Shown piece by piece: positions 1-5,467 of a stretch of 5,892 nucleotides of DNA (its first letter is position 1; each line of letters starts with the position of its first letter). The notes beneath the pieces were generated by a model, which ran no database searches, had not been told where the DNA came from, and was given only the letters and a program-made list of their open reading frames with translations. The stretch is from CAZWDO01 sp964632485 [NCBI: uncultured bacterium]. GTDB lineage: Bacteria > JAGOEH01. The DNA lies in the NCBI GenBank assembly GCA_964632485.1, contig CAZWDO010000002.1:212013-217904 (forward strand), given 5' to 3'. The translations under genes and the position numbers were made by a program.

Positions 1-1181
1 CCGTCAATAGTAATGCCCAGTTTTTAGCCCGTCGATTTTTTCAACTGGGTTTGACTCATACGGTTCAGTGGGTGATTCCGGATGATATTGAGATAATTGG
101 GCAAGCGTTGCGCAATTGGCAGCGCGAGGGACGAATCATCGTGTTGACCGGGGGATTGGGACCGACCAGCGATGATTGCACCCGTGAAGCGATCGCTGCA
201 TATCTCGGCGTCCCCTTGCAAACCGATGATGAGGGATATCAGATCATTTGTCAGCGAATGCGCCGATTTAATCGGATCATTCCCCGGGGTAATCAAAAAC
301 AGGCGATGATACCGGCAGGCGCCCGCGCGATCTTCAATCCCAAAGGACTGGCTTTGGGTATTTGGGCGGATTTCAGCGGTGGATCGATTGTAGCGCTTCC
401 CGGGGTGCCAACTGAATTGGAAGCAATGTGGCTCAATGAAGTTGAACCCCAATTGTTCAAAATCAATCCCTTACCGCCCAAACAATCCTGTATCCGGCGA
501 ATGATCGGGATCGGCGAATCTTCAGTCGCTGAAAAAGTGAGTGAAAAAATTGCCCGGCTTTCTATAGCTGAAACTTGCATTGGCTATTATCCTTCAATGA
601 TCGGCGTGGACCTGGTTTATTCGCCCAATGGCGCTGAAAATCAGGAATTTCTGGACTGGGTGGATCATGAGTTTGCTGATTATTGTTACAGTCGCGATGA
701 AAAAAGCCTGGTTGAAATTTTTGCTGATTTATGTCGCCGCTCTCAGATCACACTCGCCACCGCTGAATCGTGCACGGCTGGTTTGCTGGGTAAATTGATC
801 ACCGATCTACCGGGCAGTTCGGCTTTTTATCAAGGCGGTATTATTGCCTATAGCAATTCAGCAAAGCTAGAATTGTTAGGCATCAATTCATCGCTGATCG
901 AAACGTACGGAGCAGTTTCCGAACAAACCGCCCGGGCAATGGCAGAATCGGTAATCCAGCGACTGGGCTGCTGCGCCGGAATAGCGATCACCGGTATTGC
1001 CGGTCCCGAGGGGGGGACTACGGAAAAACCCGTGGGTACGGTATGGATCGCCACAAAACTTGATAATTGCATCGAAACCCATTTGCTTAGCGGCGGTCTC
1101 TCTCGCGACGCGATCCGTCATCGCAGCGCTTACCGCGCTATATTCTCCCTACTAAAACAAATCCAGCAATCGGTAAATTGA
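1..1181 (+). CDS. cinA: CinA-family protein (nicotinamide-nucleotide amidohydrolase), 5'-truncated by the window edge
   Basis: The frame is open from base 3 and the first visible residues (VNSNAQFLARRFFQLGL) already match the CinA N-terminus, so the gene starts before the window. The TTG at 51 is internal, and roughly 15 residues are missing. The N-terminal COG1058/MoCF-like domain, an ADP-ribose pyrophosphatase in characterised members, shows GGLGPTSDD (bases 150-176), NQKQAMIPAGA and PGVPTELEAMW. The C-terminal CinA domain, the NMN deamidase that recycles nicotinamide mononucleotide in NAD metabolism, shows AESCTAG (762-782) with the expected catalytic serine, then GAVSEQTARAMAE, TGIAGPEGGT (990-1019) and KPVGTVWIA. 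Both domains are present with no frameshift, about 392 visible residues against a family length of about 410-420. The product should be cytosolic. Its TGA (1179-1181) overlaps the thpR start. The 'competence/damage-inducible' name is historical; no regulation can be read because the promoter is outside the window. Confidence 0.96.
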   Translation, partial: VNSNAQFLARRFFQLGLTHTVQWVIPDDIEIIGQALRNWQREGRIIVLTGGLGPTSDDCTREAIAAYLGVPLQTDDEGYQIICQRMRRFNRIIPRGNQKQAMIPAGARAIFNPKGLALGIWADFSGGSIVALPGVPTELEAMWLNEVEPQLFKINPLPPKQSCIRRMIGIGESSVAEKVSEKIARLSIAETCIGYYPSMIGVDLVYSPNGAENQEFLDWVDHEFADYCYSRDEKSLVEIFADLCRRSQITLATAESCTAGLLGKLITDLPGSSAFYQGGIIAYSNSAKLELLGINSSLIETYGAVSEQTARAMAESVIQRLGCCAGIAITGIAGPEGGTTEKPVGTVWIATKLDNCIETHLLSGGLSRDAIRHRSAYRAIFSLLKQIQQSVN

Positions 1182-1750
1182 TGATGGAACCATTACAACG
1201 CATTTTTTTAGCGCTGATTTTCAGTGAGTCGCTGCATGGAAAACTGCAACAATCCTTACGTCTCTTACGTCAACTAAAGCTTCCGATCAAATGGACAGAG
1301 GATGAAAATTTGCACCTGACCCTTAAATTCTGGGGAGAAACTGAACGCGGCCGTGTCGATGAATTGCGGCAAAAACTTCCACTGCTGCTGGAAAACCGCG
1401 CCCCGCGATTGGTGATTGACTCATTTGGCGTTTTTCCCAATTCCAGGGCTCCCCGAGTACTATGGCTGGGGATACAGGAAGAAAATCAACCATGTCTGAT
1501 TACAATTTTTGAACAAGTTGAAATGCTGAGCCGTCAAATGCGCCTGCCATTGGAATCCAAAGCCTTTCATCCCCATATCACCCTGGGACGGGTCAGACAT
1601 TCCATCGATTATAAAGTTTTAGAAAAATTCTGGAAGGAAAATCACTGGGAAGCGACGCGTGAAATTCCAGTCGCTTTTAAGCTGCTTCAAAGTACCCTCA
1701 CTTCCAGCGGCGCGGTCTATCAGACTTTATTGACCATTCCCTGCCGCTGA
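1181..1750 (+). CDS. thpR: RNA 2',3'-cyclic phosphodiesterase (LigT/2H phosphoesterase family)
   Basis: This is a 2H-phosphoesterase of 189 residues, close to the usual 180-190. The N-terminus MMEPLQRIFLALIFSE matches the family opening RxFxAL. The two catalytic H-x-T-x motifs are intact: HLTL at residues 45-48 (in LHLTLKFWGE) and HITL at 132-135 (in FHPHITLGR). Characterised members hydrolyse RNA 2',3'-cyclic phosphate to the 2'-phosphate, with weak reversible 2'-5' ligation of tRNA halves in vitro; the cellular role is poorly defined. The start is ambiguous among TTG 1178, ATG 1181 and ATG 1184. I chose the ATG at 1181, which overlaps the cinA stop by one base (TGATG). No Shine-Dalgarno is visible before any of them, so translation probably depends on ribosomes finishing cinA. 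cinA-thpR adjacency is a recurring bacterial arrangement. The gene ends about 35 bases before a strong terminator hairpin. Confidence 0.92.
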   Translation: MMEPLQRIFLALIFSESLHGKLQQSLRLLRQLKLPIKWTEDENLHLTLKFWGETERGRVDELRQKLPLLLENRAPRLVIDSFGVFPNSRAPRVLWLGIQEENQPCLITIFEQVEMLSRQMRLPLESKAFHPHITLGRVRHSIDYKVLEKFWKENHWEATREIPVAFKLLQSTLTSSGAVYQTLLTIPCR

Positions 1751-1785
1751 AGTATGAATCTTGTCTATAAAATAAACATTCAATA

Positions 1786-1818
1786 AAAAACCCGTGGCTC
1801 TTTGAGACACGGGTTTTT
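1786..1818. terminator. Bidirectional intrinsic terminator shared by thpR and hsp20
   Basis: A GC-rich stem CCCGTG (1791-1796) pairs with CACGGG (1808-1813). An inner CTC/GAG helix (1798-1800 with 1804-1806) closes a three-base TTT loop, with a single G/A mismatch between the helices. The stem is flanked by AAAAA (1786-1790) and TTTTT (1814-1818). Transcripts from either strand therefore get a stem followed by a U-tract. It lies between convergent genes: 35 bases after the thpR stop and 16 bases beyond the hsp20 stop. Confidence 0.93.
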
Positions 1819-1834
1819 AGCGTAAGTCACTTAA

Positions 1835-2272
1835 TTACTTGATGTTGATTTCAATTTGTTTGGGTTTCGATTCTTCTTTTTTGGGAATAGAAAGATACAG
1901 AAGGCCATCTTTGTAATTGGCTTCAATCCTCTCCATGTCCACAAGATCGGGCAATTCAAAACTACGGCAAAAAATCCCAAACGTCCGCTCCGAACGATAG
2001 AAATTGCGGTTTGCTTGCTCGCTTTCAACTTTTTTCTCACCACAGATTGTCAATACATTCGATTTTACATTGACTTTAATATTTTCTTTAGACATTCCGG
2101 GAATTTCGACCGTCACATAAAACGCATCCTTATCATCGGAGATATCGACATTCGGTACAAACGTAATCCCCGCCTGGCTTTCAAAGCCGTTTTCACCGAA
2201 AAAAGTGTCAAACACCCGATTGAAATCGCTTCTCAACCCGAACAAATCGAGGGGTCTCTTGATGAGTGCCAT
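1835..2272 (-). CDS. Small heat-shock protein, Hsp20/alpha-crystallin family
   Basis: An ATP-independent holdase chaperone that binds unfolding proteins in the cytosol until Hsp70/ClpB-type refolding. The 145-residue product starts MALIKRPLDLFG. It has a short N-terminal arm (1-37) and an alpha-crystallin domain (about 38-130) with FVPNVDISDDKDAFYVTVEIPGM, VLTICGEKK and the hallmark A-x-x-x-x-G-x-L (ANYKDGLL, residues 118-125). The C-terminal tail carries the I-x-I anchor (IEI, 140-142) that fits the groove of a neighbouring dimer, so an oligomer-forming sHsp is expected. The start at 2272 is fixed by an AAGGAGGA Shine-Dalgarno six bases upstream; an in-frame ATG at 2308 would add 12 unrelated residues and lacks a Shine-Dalgarno. 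It stands alone, convergent with thpR and divergent from the GGDEF-EAL gene. No CIRCE element is visible upstream; the best promoter candidate is sigma-54-like at 2334-2349. Confidence 0.95.
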   Translation of the reverse strand: MALIKRPLDLFGLRSDFNRVFDTFFGENGFESQAGITFVPNVDISDDKDAFYVTVEIPGMSKENIKVNVKSNVLTICGEKKVESEQANRNFYRSERTFGIFCRSFELPDLVDMERIEANYKDGLLYLSIPKKEESKPKQIEINIK

Positions 2273-2277
2273 GGTTA

Positions 2278-2285
2278 TCCTCCTT
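2278..2285 (-). promoter_or_regulatory. Strong Shine-Dalgarno of hsp20
   Basis: Read on the minus strand this is AAGGAGGA, with GGAGG six bases before the ATG at 2272. It is near-ideal complementarity to the 16S rRNA 3' end and decides the start over the upstream in-frame ATG at 2308. Confidence 0.9.
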
Positions 2286-2333
2286 GTTTGGTTAGTTACT
2301 TTATCCACACACCATCAACACACGTTTTAATAT

Positions 2334-2349
2334 TGCACTATTTATGCCA
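2334..2349 (-). promoter_or_regulatory. Sigma-54-like -24/-12 promoter element facing hsp20
   Basis: On the minus strand the sequence is TGGCATAAATAGTGCA. Against the RpoN consensus TGGCACG-N4-TTGCW it keeps TGGCA and TGCA and has the obligatory GG-N10-GC spacing, differing at three less critical positions. Initiation would fall near 2323, leaving a leader of about 50 bases before the hsp20 ATG. No convincing sigma-70 pair was found in the same stretch. This rests on motif match only, and the same bases also form a GCA-N7-TGC dyad that a repressor could use. Confidence 0.45.
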
Positions 2350-2443
2350 ATTGTATTAACTTACTACATTACAACATGTTAATAAAAAATTTCGGATACA
2401 GTTTGATTAGAGTGTGTGTCATTTTGGCAATACTTAGCTATTT

Positions 2444-2459
2444 TGGCATTTTCCATGCA
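2444..2459 (+). promoter_or_regulatory. Sigma-54-like -24/-12 element facing the GGDEF-EAL operon (distal)
   Basis: TGGCATTTTCCATGCA keeps TGGCA and TGCA with exact GG-N10-GC spacing. It shares the TGGCATT-N4-ATGC(A/T) form with the element at 2487-2502. Transcription would begin near 2470, giving a leader of about 185 bases to the ATG at 2657. It also contains the dyad GCAT-N5-ATGC, so an operator is the main alternative. Confidence 0.4.
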
Positions 2460-2460
2460 T

Positions 2461-2472
2461 GTCATATATGAC
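2461..2472. promoter_or_regulatory. 12-bp perfect palindrome, candidate operator or activator site
   Basis: GTCATATATGAC is a perfect 12-bp palindrome lying between the two plus-strand sigma-54-like elements. Relative to the predicted hsp20 initiation point (about 2323) its centre is about 140 bases upstream, a usual distance for a bacterial enhancer-binding-protein site. The binding protein is unknown and chance in AT-rich DNA is possible. Confidence 0.35.
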
Positions 2473-2486
2473 TCATTTTGTCATTA

Positions 2487-2502
2487 TGGCATTGATGATG
2501 CT
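2487..2502 (+). promoter_or_regulatory. Sigma-54-like -24/-12 element facing the GGDEF-EAL operon (proximal)
   Basis: TGGCATTGATGATGCT keeps TGGCA and TGCT with exact GG-N10-GC spacing, and matches the 2444 element in every non-spacer position except the final W. Initiation would fall near 2513, with a leader of about 145 bases. Like its partner it carries the dyad GCAT-N5-ATGC. Confidence 0.4.
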
Positions 2503-2574
2503 ATAGCTTGGAAAAGTTGTGGATTAAGGTTTACACGCTATATTGGAAAAAACCCTCAATTTGTTTAAAATGAC

Positions 2575-2602
2575 TTGACTTTTGCTTTAAAAAGAGTATA
2601 TT
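2575..2602 (+). promoter_or_regulatory. Sigma-70-like promoter of the GGDEF-EAL/cutA/yggS/divIVA operon
   Basis: TTGACT (2575-2580) and TATATT (2597-2602) are separated by 16 bases and would start transcription near 2609, about 48 bases before the ATG. A perfect TATAAT (2619-2624) lies just downstream but has no recognisable -35 at 16-18 bases. Either could be the housekeeping promoter. The region is AT-rich, which raises the chance of spurious hexamers. Confidence 0.5.
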
Positions 2603-2635
2603 TATAAAAAGTTGGGATTATAATGGTAGTTAACC

Positions 2636-2647
2636 TCTAAATTTAGA
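2636..2647. promoter_or_regulatory. 12-bp palindrome just upstream of the GGDEF-EAL start codon
   Basis: TCTAAATTTAGA is a perfect palindrome ending nine bases before the ATG at 2657, about where a Shine-Dalgarno would be expected; none is visible there. It could be an operator overlapping the transcript start region or a weak RNA fold limiting initiation. Chance is a real alternative because it is AT-rich. Confidence 0.3.
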
Positions 2648-2656
2648 CCCTGGCTT

Positions 2657-4441
2657 ATGGAATTAATAAAAATGACACCGACGCAAATCCTGGAAAACGA
2701 GTCGAAGAACAAGAAAATCTCTTTAACGCTGTTATCATTGATTGCATTTATAGTTGTTGTTTTAAATGGATGGATGAATTATATTAGTGGGACCACTTTT
2801 TATATGTATCTTGAGTTTTTACTGGGAACTCTGATAGCTCTGAATTTTTTTATTTATCTGTTTCATCGCCGGATAGATGTTTTGGGATATAATCTACTGA
2901 TTTTTTGCGGGCTTCTAATCCTATTCATTTTCGCGACCGGTGGTTTAGAAAAAAGCGGGTATCTGTGGTTGGGGATTTTCCCATTGCTTTCTTTTTATAT
3001 ATTTGACCAACGAATCAGTCTTTTATGGGTTAGTTTGTTTTGTTTGAGTATACTGATGATTGTAAGCGCTTTTGGCTTTCATTGGTTGGCTATGCCCTAC
3101 ACATGGGCTGCCTTGCGCCAGGGAATCATCGGTTTTGGCAGTTTTCTGTTTTTAACCTATTTATATGAATTGAAAAAAAATAAGCAGGAAAAGATAATTA
3201 TGAGCCAGCTCTATACGGATGATCTGACAGGGTTGGGCAATCGCAGGAAGCTGGTTCAGGATATTCGATTAGCGCAAACACCTCAGGTTGTTTTAATTAA
3301 TATTGATGATTTCAATGAAATTAATGATTTTTACGGGCATAAGGTAGGGGATGCGCTTTTAGTTAATCTGTCGGAACGGCTGATGCGGCATTTTCATGAT
3401 CTTCCCTGCCGATTGTATCGGCTGCATGCCGATGAATTCGCCGTTTTGGCAATGACGATATTTGAGCAGGAATTATTGAAAGGTCTTGTGTTTCAATTTA
3501 ATAATCACATTACAACGAATCCGTTTCAGCTTGCGGAACAGGAAATATCCATTACAATCACCAGTAGTATTTCTTTCGAATTCAACAATACGCTTGAAAA
3601 TGCAGATATTGCCCTTAAACTTGCTAAAATTAAACGTAAACATTTTTTGGTCTATGATGATTCGATGAAAATATTCGAACGATATCGCAATAATCTAAAA
3701 TGGGCGAGCATTATTCGTGATGCAGTGGTACATGACCTGCTGGTACCCTATTACCAGCCTATTTTCAACAACCAGACCCAGCTTATCGAAAAATATGAAT
3801 GTGTCGTCCGTTTAGTCGATAAAGACCGGGTGATCACTCCCTACTCTTTTTTAAATATTGCTAAAAAAACAAAACTTTATCCCAAAATTACCCAAAAGAT
3901 GATCCATAAATCGTGTGAGTTTTTTTCGGGAAAGCCTTATGAATTCTCAATCAATCTGGCGGTGGAAGACATCTTGAATGATGAAACGGTTGAGTATATT
4001 TTGAGTGAAATCCAACGAACTCGTACTATGGGGCAGGTTGTTTTTGAAATTCTTGAATCTGAGGGAATCGAACAATTTGACGACGTTATAGATTTTATCC
4101 GGCGGGTGAAGGAATGGGGGTGCAAGATTGCGATTGATGATTTTGGCACTGGCTATTCCAATTATGAATATGTTCTTAAACTCAATGTGGATTATATTAA
4201 AATTGACGCTTCTCTCATCAAGGACATTGATACCAATCCGATATCTGAGATTGTCGTCGGCAATATTGTTAATTTTTCCCGCCAACTTAATATTCTGACC
4301 ATTGGCGAGTTTGTCCATTCAGAATCCGTTTTCCGCAAGATACAGGAATTAAAAGTGGATTATACCCAGGGATACTTTATTGGCGAACCGCGTCAGTATT
4401 TAGTGGAAGCTAACCCGTTTGGAGCAATCGCGCATGAGTGA
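2657..4441 (+). CDS. Membrane GGDEF-EAL protein; predicted c-di-GMP phosphodiesterase with degenerate GGDEF
   Basis: The 594-residue protein has about six hydrophobic segments (roughly 20-38, 48-69, 78-94, 101-117, 121-141, 154-171) forming an N-terminal membrane sensor I cannot assign to a named family. The GGDEF domain (about 186-333) keeps YTDDLTGLGNRR and the metal-site IDDF (216-219), but the signature reads HADEF (257-261) instead of GGDEF, so cyclase activity is unlikely; GTP binding may remain. The EAL domain (about 352-588) looks catalytic: E381 and R385 (ECVVR), N433, E464 and E467 (EILES), D494-D495 (DDFGTGY), K515, E551 and Q571 (QGYFIGEP). The likely reaction is c-di-GMP to pGpG at the inner face of the cytoplasmic membrane. 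The start at 2657 lacks a Shine-Dalgarno; Met6 (2672) is an alternative. The gene is more AT-rich than its neighbours and overlaps cutA by 8 bases. Confidence 0.93.
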   Translation: MELIKMTPTQILENESKNKKISLTLLSLIAFIVVVLNGWMNYISGTTFYMYLEFLLGTLIALNFFIYLFHRRIDVLGYNLLIFCGLLILFIFATGGLEKSGYLWLGIFPLLSFYIFDQRISLLWVSLFCLSILMIVSAFGFHWLAMPYTWAALRQGIIGFGSFLFLTYLYELKKNKQEKIIMSQLYTDDLTGLGNRRKLVQDIRLAQTPQVVLINIDDFNEINDFYGHKVGDALLVNLSERLMRHFHDLPCRLYRLHADEFAVLAMTIFEQELLKGLVFQFNNHITTNPFQLAEQEISITITSSISFEFNNTLENADIALKLAKIKRKHFLVYDDSMKIFERYRNNLKWASIIRDAVVHDLLVPYYQPIFNNQTQLIEKYECVVRLVDKDRVITPYSFLNIAKKTKLYPKITQKMIHKSCEFFSGKPYEFSINLAVEDILNDETVEYILSEIQRTRTMGQVVFEILESEGIEQFDDVIDFIRRVKEWGCKIAIDDFGTGYSNYEYVLKLNVDYIKIDASLIKDIDTNPISEIVVGNIVNFSRQLNILTIGEFVHSESVFRKIQELKVDYTQGYFIGEPRQYLVEANPFGAIAHE

Positions 4442-4778
4442 GTTCAGTGTGGTTATCACCACCGTTGACCAGAGCGATCTGGCCCGGAAAATGGCGGATT
4501 GTCTGGTCGAAAGCTCGTTGGCGGCTTGTGTTCAAATTCACGGCCCAATTTTTAGTGTCTATCGTTGGCAAGGACAAATTCAACACAGCGATGAATGGGT
4601 GTGTTGGGTTAAAACCCGAACTGATCTGGCGCCGGCGTTGATGGAGTTGATCAAGAAAATCCACGGATATGAAGTTCCGCAGATTGTTTCTTTTCCCTTG
4701 CAGAGCGCCGCTGATTCGTATGCCCAATGGTTACGGGATGTTACACTTCCTTTGGAGGAATCCTCACATGGCCATTGA
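4434..4778 (+). CDS. cutA: CutA family protein (CutA1, divalent-cation tolerance)
   Basis: The 114-residue product is the usual size for CutA, a small trimeric protein with a ferredoxin-like, PII-like fold. Family marks are in order: the opening strand SVVITTVDQSDLARKMAD, LAACVQI (around residue 30), YRWQGQI, EWVCWVKTR and HGYEVPQIVSFPL (usually HPYEVP), then DYxxW-like YAQWLRD. E. coli mutants linked it to copper tolerance, but the biochemical role is unsettled and metal binding or signalling in a PII-like way is only proposed. The ATG at 4434 is chosen because GGAG (4421-4424) sits nine bases upstream; a TTG at 4419 would add five residues. The start lies inside the end of the GGDEF-EAL gene (8-base overlap) and the stop inside yggS (11-base overlap), so translational coupling is likely. 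Confidence 0.94.
   Translation: MSEFSVVITTVDQSDLARKMADCLVESSLAACVQIHGPIFSVYRWQGQIQHSDEWVCWVKTRTDLAPALMELIKKIHGYEVPQIVSFPLQSAADSYAQWLRDVTLPLEESSHGH
4754..4758 (+). promoter_or_regulatory. Shine-Dalgarno of yggS inside cutA
   Basis: GGAGG lies nine bases before the ATG at 4768 and is part of the cutA coding sequence. It selects 4768 over the open frame further upstream, whose residues do not resemble the PLPBP family. Confidence 0.85.
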
Positions 4779-5454
4779 TATCCGCGCGAATCTCAATCGA
4801 ATGAGAGAAACAATTGAACGCGCCGCTCAAACGACGGGACGAAAAATGGAAGATATTATAGTTGTGGCGGTTACGAAAACAGTTCCCATCAATAGAATCC
4901 AGCAGGCTTACGAGGAAGGAATCCGCCATTTCGGAGAAAATCGCATACAGGAATGGCAGGGGAAATATGAGCATTTTCAGGTATCCGAGCTGCATTGGCA
5001 TTTGATTGGACGATTGCAATCCAATAAAATCAATAAAACCCTCGGCCGCTTCGCCCTCATTCAATCGATCGATCGACTGGATCTGGTTCGCGCTCTTCAT
5101 GAGCGATTGGAAAAAAACGATCAATATCAGGAAATCCTGTTAGAAGTTAAAACCTCCCGCGAAGATTCCAAATCAGGATTTGAGGTGGAGTACCTCCATA
5201 ATCACTGCGCTGAGCTTAAATCGTATAATCGATTGATAATTAAAGGATTAATGACGATTGGCGAAAATTCCGACGATGAACGCATTGTTCGTTCCTGTTT
5301 TGCGTCCTTGCGCGCGCTTTATCAGGAAATTGACCGTATGAAATTGTTTCCCATGACCTATCTTTCAATGGGAATGAGCTATGATTATCCATGGGCTATC
5401 GCCGAAGGAGCCAATATGGTGCGAATTGGCTCTGCAATTTTTGGCGAACGTTAA
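4768..5454 (+). CDS. yggS: Pyridoxal-phosphate homeostasis protein (PLPBP/YggS/ProsC family)
   Basis: This 228-residue single-domain TIM-barrel protein matches the fold-type III PLP-binding family at its normal length (about 225-235). It binds PLP without known enzymatic activity and buffers B6 vitamers and amino-acid pools in the cytosol. The PLP lysine is K37 in VVAVTKTVP. Other marks are FGENRIQEW (55-63), WHLIGRLQSNK (77-87), the strand LLEVKTSREDSKSGF (124-138), KGLMTIG (159-165) and the phosphate-binding end LSMGMS...MVRIGSAIFG (199-226). It begins inside the cutA 3' end and is followed 13 bases later by divIVA. yggS beside division genes (divIVA, sepF, ylmG) is a known arrangement in Gram-positives and some other phyla. 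No promoter of its own is visible. Confidence 0.96.
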   Translation: MAIDIRANLNRMRETIERAAQTTGRKMEDIIVVAVTKTVPINRIQQAYEEGIRHFGENRIQEWQGKYEHFQVSELHWHLIGRLQSNKINKTLGRFALIQSIDRLDLVRALHERLEKNDQYQEILLEVKTSREDSKSGFEVEYLHNHCAELKSYNRLIIKGLMTIGENSDDERIVRSCFASLRALYQEIDRMKLFPMTYLSMGMSYDYPWAIAEGANMVRIGSAIFGER

Positions 5455-5467
5455 GAAAGGGAGTTCT

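Larger units (their letters stand above)
2421..2491 (+). repeat. Cluster of ATTTTGGCA-like 9-mers in the divergent intergenic region
   Basis: Two identical ATTTTGGCA copies at 2421-2429 and 2440-2448 (19 bases start to start) are followed by two one-mismatch copies, ATTTTGTCA at 2475-2483 and ATTATGGCA at 2483-2491. The second and fourth carry the -24 halves of the two plus-strand sigma-54-like elements; the first has a GG-N9-GC spacing that would not work as one. TGTCAT also recurs at 2417-2422, 2460-2465 and 2479-2484. The cluster suggests a regulatory array or local duplication. Confidence 0.5.

Noticed and set aside
51-53. TTG as the cinA start codon
   Set aside because: The same frame is open upstream to base 3 and encodes VNSNAQFLARRFFQLG, a conserved CinA N-terminal stretch, so TTG is internal and the gene is cut by the window edge.
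24-452. Minus-strand open frames opposite cinA
   Set aside because: They lie entirely within the cinA coding sequence and show no family motif or ribosome binding site.
2273-2308. Upstream in-frame ATG extending hsp20 by 12 residues
   Set aside because: A near-perfect Shine-Dalgarno lies inside the extension, right before the ATG at 2272, and MALIKRPLD is a natural sHsp start.
1856-2359. Plus-strand open frame of 167 codons opposite hsp20
   Set aside because: It is antisense to a clear Hsp20 gene, resembles no family, and crosses the hsp20 Shine-Dalgarno and promoter region.
2354-2384. TATTAAC-N17-GTTAATA inverted repeat
   Set aside because: The arms are 7 bp of pure AT-rich sequence with a long unpaired interior; too weak to call a structure or operator.
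2273-2420. CIRCE (HrcA) operator or sigma-32-type promoter for hsp20
   Set aside because: No TTAGCACTC-N9-GAGTGCTAA dyad or close variant is present, and no convincing CTTGAA/CCCCAT-type pair was seen.
2425-2440. A fourth sigma-54-like element, TGGCAATACTTAGCTA
   Set aside because: The GG and GC are nine bases apart rather than ten, and spacing is critical for RpoN recognition.
4768-5454. Unusual MSYDYPWAI segment in the YggS C-terminal region
   Set aside because: The segment between MGMS and the MVRIG phosphate-binding end varies across the family; the PLP lysine and the flanking motifs are all intact.
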